64,000 bases of DNA, taken from the NCBI GenBank assembly GCA_035582835.1, contig JAYKAV010002776.1, forward strand, positions 546,325 to 610,324. The letters run 5' to 3'. The position numbers and the translations under genes were made by a program. The DNA is from Phoebastria nigripes. Taxonomy: Eukaryota; Chordata; Aves; Procellariiformes; Diomedeidae. Below the pieces are notes generated by a model, which saw only the letters and a list, made by a program, of their open reading frames with translations, ran no database searches and was not told the DNA's origin. Of the stretch, positions 60,625 through 64,000 are shown one piece after another. Every line of letters begins with the position of its first letter. Position 1 is the stretch's first letter.

Positions 60625-61509
60625 AATCTGATTAAGTTTATGATACATAAACTTTTAAATATTTAATATACGTCTTCCCATATTAGTTACTGTACACTTG
60701 AAGATCAGACATCAAGACGNAAAGTGGTGCCAATTCAAGTCCTTTGTGGGGATGGATTGGTCCAGGTTGCATGAGTTAACAAGGATATACATATTTTATC
60801 AAATGGATCACTGAACAGAAAACAAATTCAAGGAAGAAAATTCCCTCAATCCATAATAAAGAGATTTTAAGTCCCAGACTTTCAAAACAGAGTATGTAAA
60901 AAAACCAACGATCTATGTAAAAGTAGACTGTTTTTTAGACATTGAGTATCTGCAACTCACTCTGCAGTCAGCCAGATCTGTAACTATTAAGGGAATCACT
61001 TTTTTAATAGTCTGTTTAACACACCTTCCTTTAGCTCTGGTCATTGAATACACATCTGAACTTGTAAAACTAGCTTTTGAATGGTAGAAATACATCATTC
61101 TCAGCTCTCAGACTGTGAGACACTATTGCCTGATACAGTATATTAGATTGAAATGGGGGAGTTTGGAAAATCTTAGGGAAGAAGAGAAAACAAAGGAAGA
61201 ACACAACTAGGAAAAGTCAAATGTTCTTTCCCATGCCTAAAATATGTATTGTTTATCTACTTTTAGACTGATGCTTGGCCTTCCTGCCAAGCTATACTTC
61301 TTTAAAGATGTGAGCGATAGAGCTTTTGTTGTAGCAGTGGAAATTTTATACATAGCAAATTAAGCCTAGATTGATAGGACACTGATTTCTTTGCAAATTT
61401 ATTTACTTTTGGCTAAATATTTATCAGAGCTACAAACTTTGATGCATTTATATATGGAAAATTTTTATAATTTTTGTCAGTTTCTAGTATTTTATTTGAA
61501 AGGAAACAA

Positions 61510-61524
61510 TTTTTTTTTTTTTTT
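61510..61524 (+). repeat. Poly-T tract
   Basis: Fifteen T in SPI1 intron 1, simple sequence. Confidence 0.8.
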
Positions 61525-61955
61525 AACATTTATACGTATTTAGACTTTTTTAGCCTCCGTTTCTCCCAACTAGTATAATGTGCATTTTCCATTTGGATGA
61601 GGTCTCTCCTTTCACAGAATATGAATGCTTTCCTTTGAGTTATGACAAATTAACAATTCTGAATATGAAGGCAAATACTTCATACATTCTTCAGGTTGAC
61701 ATGATTTAACAGGAAGCATATATTTATGGAAAGGAAATGGGGGAGTGGGGTGAATTAATTTGCAAAGATAACGAAAAGTAGAAATTCCATTCAAAACTTT
61801 ATCCTGAAGAAAGCAAAACACAGTCTCATTACTTTTTCTTGTCAGAGATCAGAGTACACCATAGGTCTAAGGAATGGGGATGAGTGAATGCATATAACCA
61901 GTCACGGTTAGAGAGAACACAAAGAAAATATGTAGAGGAAAACCAGAANCATCAG

Positions 61956-61989
61956 AGAGAATCCATGCTGTACTGTCTCCTTCGACCAC
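61956..61989 (+). repeat. 34-bp direct repeat, copy 2
   Basis: Second copy, 1365 bp after the first. It carries TTCGACC where copy 1 has TTTGACC, as expected from CpG decay in copy 1. Confidence 0.85.
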
Positions 61990-63889
61990 CCCTCTGATAT
62001 CTGGAAAATAGGTTATACTTCCCATTAAATCTCTGTGTAGATGAAGGGCAGTTCTATTGGAATCATATTGATTTGGAAAGGGAGANGGCACCTACGTCCT
62101 CTGGAGACCAGAAATAAGAGGAGTCCCTTCACTGGTATCCCTGCTGTGGATACAATTAAATGATGATTTGCTCCTTTTACTTAGTCTTTCCCTTAGATTG
62201 TCTTTATTGTGGGTTATCATCTTCTCAAGATTTCCCCAAAACAATTATCCACCACCACAGATTATATTGGGAGCTGACAGCCGGGCAATGGATTTGCTCC
62301 TGAGGCTTTGAATATTCCATGGATCTGATGCGCAGTTACTCTGTGTTCTGGAAGTCATGATGTTTTAGACAATCTTACCAGTGCGTTTTAATATGATACA
62401 CTAATACAGCACGCAGCTGCTACTAAGGATCTACCAAGGTCCAAATTAATTTCTGAAAGTATTTTCTATTTTTTTGTGTTCTAACATCTTAATCCTCTGG
62501 GAATAAGTCTCTCTTTTTCTTGATCTAATTTCTTCAATGTCATCGTAGAAATCACATCCCTAGAAAAGGACAATCTTTAAATCCCCAAATCCAACAGAAT
62601 GAACTGAAGGTATTAACTAGAAGAATTGAAGAGTAGAGTTAATGAGCAATGGTAACTCTGATGGAGTCTTCACCAGAAAAAAAATCTTCTCCTTTTTCCA
62701 GCTGCTTATCTACCACCTCCGTCTGGATTTTAATTGCAGCTGCTGCCTTAGGTTTCATGTTTTCGAGTAGTCTAGAGGAGGAAGAAAAAGAGAACTCACC
62801 TGCATTTCTGGCATGCTGTCACCATAGCCTAAGCTTACAAAATGCTGGTGTTCCAAAAATGAGACAGATTTATGGAGGGAGATAAGGATTTGGGACATAC
62901 AGATAGNCATATGAACATATAAACATATGAACACAAAAAATAGGTCCATCATGTAAGTTATCATGTTGTTTTAAATATTTGTCCTTTTCTTTGAAGTTAT
63001 GCTGAAGTCATTAACAGAAGAAAAATGTTTCTATTAGTACCTACTAGAAATAATTTCCTTTCAGAACAAAAAGCAAGAAAGTGTTTGAGTTCTACATTGC
63101 TGTTGACACCATAAGAATTTGTTGAGATTGGAAGAAACTATTGTAACAAACTTAATTGGACAAAAGTTTAGCAAAGCCCTGTGAAGCACATTGCCCTGCT
63201 CTAACTCTTCATTCTGGGAAAAGACAAAACCAAACATTAAATGAAGCAACAGAATTGTGCACAACTGATAATAAACAGACCACCTTTATTGAAACAACAT
63301 AAGATGTTAAACAGTATTAACATTGGAGTACGAGGCATGGGGAGGAAGACAAGTGGGAAAGTTACCCTGTCACCTGTTTTAAGAAGATAAAGAGGACTTT
63401 AATTCTACTGCTAAGCATCCAGCAGGTCACGACTCAATATCTGCCACATATTTGGACTTTTTAAGTCTTCTCTGTGCATACCTAACAGCCCTGTGCAGCT
63501 GATTTGAACCAGCAAACATTTACAGTTCATCTTGGAGAAAAATTGAGAAAGAAAATGTTTTTATGCCCTCTGTCAATGCCATTACCCTCCTACAAACTGC
63601 CACCATTTAGTGAGACCTCCTAGAAACACTCAGAATAACATGCTTAGGCAAGACAAGTTTCTGCTTTCTCTTTTGTGTACAGGAGGAATGATAATAATAA
63701 ATGTCTGTCACTACAAAGAAAAGGTTTCCCTGCTGTGCTGGTGTGATGGCATCTTGGCTTAGGCCTGATGTCCAAGACAGCTTTCTAACTAGTATCCGCA
63801 GAAGGTTGGAGGGCAGGATATCAAGAACTTGTGTAATACCACAGGACAAGTTCTGCTACACAGACTGGGTCTATGGAGATGGATTACTC

Positions 63890-63908
63890 TTTTTTTTTTT
63901 TTTTTTTT
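63890..63908 (+). repeat. Poly-T tract (19 T)
   Basis: A simple T run in SPI1 intron 1 near the window edge. Confidence 0.85.
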
Positions 63909-64000
63909 GCAAATCAGTGTTTCGTGTCAAGCATTTTATTCCTGCTGATTCAATTAGGACTTGAAGCCTCCCCCTTCTTTCCCTAGGCAATATAAAATGT

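Larger units (their letters stand above)
57479..64000 (+). other. SPI1: SPI1 intron 1 (open at right edge)
   Basis: At least 6.5 kb, starting with GTGAGTATATGG. I searched for exon 2 (beginning with a peptide like SEDLVPYD) and did not find it, so it lies beyond 64000. The intron is AT-rich, with T tracts at 61510-61524 and 63890-63908 and a 34-bp duplicated segment near 60.6 and 61.96 kb. No other gene is seen. Confidence 0.8.

Noticed and set aside
8629..62917. Scattered single N bases as possible edits or structural marks
   Set aside because: They are isolated, irregularly spaced and outside coding exons; best explained as unresolved base calls in a draft assembly.
57479..64000. Search for SPI1 exon 2 in the right-hand part of the window
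   Set aside because: No open segment encodes the expected DLVPYD start or the acidic PU.1 region; exon 2 must lie beyond the window.
1..64000. tRNA, rRNA, CRISPR array, endogenous retrovirus or toxin genes
   Set aside because: No cloverleaf with tRNA A/B boxes, no regular spacer array, no LTR pair and no retroviral gene motifs were noticed on either strand.

Overview
The window is vertebrate nuclear DNA, almost certainly from a sauropsid and most likely a bird. It has intron-containing genes with consensus splice sites, two CpG islands in an otherwise AT-rich background, and degraded CR1 LINE 3' ends. It also carries the SLC39A13 - SPI1 head-to-head gene pair known from human 11p11.2. There are no operons, CRISPR arrays, bacterial genes or complete mobile elements. 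Scattered single N bases point to a draft assembly, but none falls in a coding exon.

Layout. (1) Positions 1-306, minus strand: first coding exon of a TMEM178-family membrane protein, which runs off the left edge; its CpG island extends to about 0.9 kb. (2) 0.9-5.1 kb: intergenic, nothing recognised. (3) About 5.15-24.9 kb, minus strand: the complete SLC39A13 (ZIP13) zinc transporter gene. I could place all nine coding exons with matching GT/AG sites and phases, giving a 368-residue protein, plus a probable non-coding first exon inside a second CpG island (24.0-25.1 kb). (4) 25.1-57.0 kb: a gene-free interval holding old CR1 fragments and several clusters of blood-cell transcription-factor motifs. 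The best cluster (41.59-41.70 kb) has an ETS/RUNX composite, a MYB-like site and a second ETS site about 15.8 kb upstream of SPI1. That is where the upstream regulatory element (URE) of PU.1 lies in mammals (about -14 kb in mouse, -17 kb in human). (5) 57.43-57.48 kb, plus strand: first coding exon of SPI1 (PU.1), followed by intron 1 to the end of the window.

How it fits together: SLC39A13 and SPI1 are transcribed away from each other, with about 32 kb between them, and that interval is where SPI1 enhancers would be expected. SLC39A13 encodes a secretory-pathway zinc transporter; SPI1 encodes the ETS factor controlling myeloid and B-cell fate. There is no sign of a functional link between the two proteins; the arrangement is conserved synteny. 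The TMEM178-like gene lies where human has PSMC3 next to SLC39A13, so it is either a local rearrangement or a paralogue missing from the mammalian locus. I found no evidence of an undescribed multi-gene system. The points most worth following are the candidate avian URE, the TMEM178-like gene, and the upstream ORFs in the SPI1 and SLC39A13 leaders.
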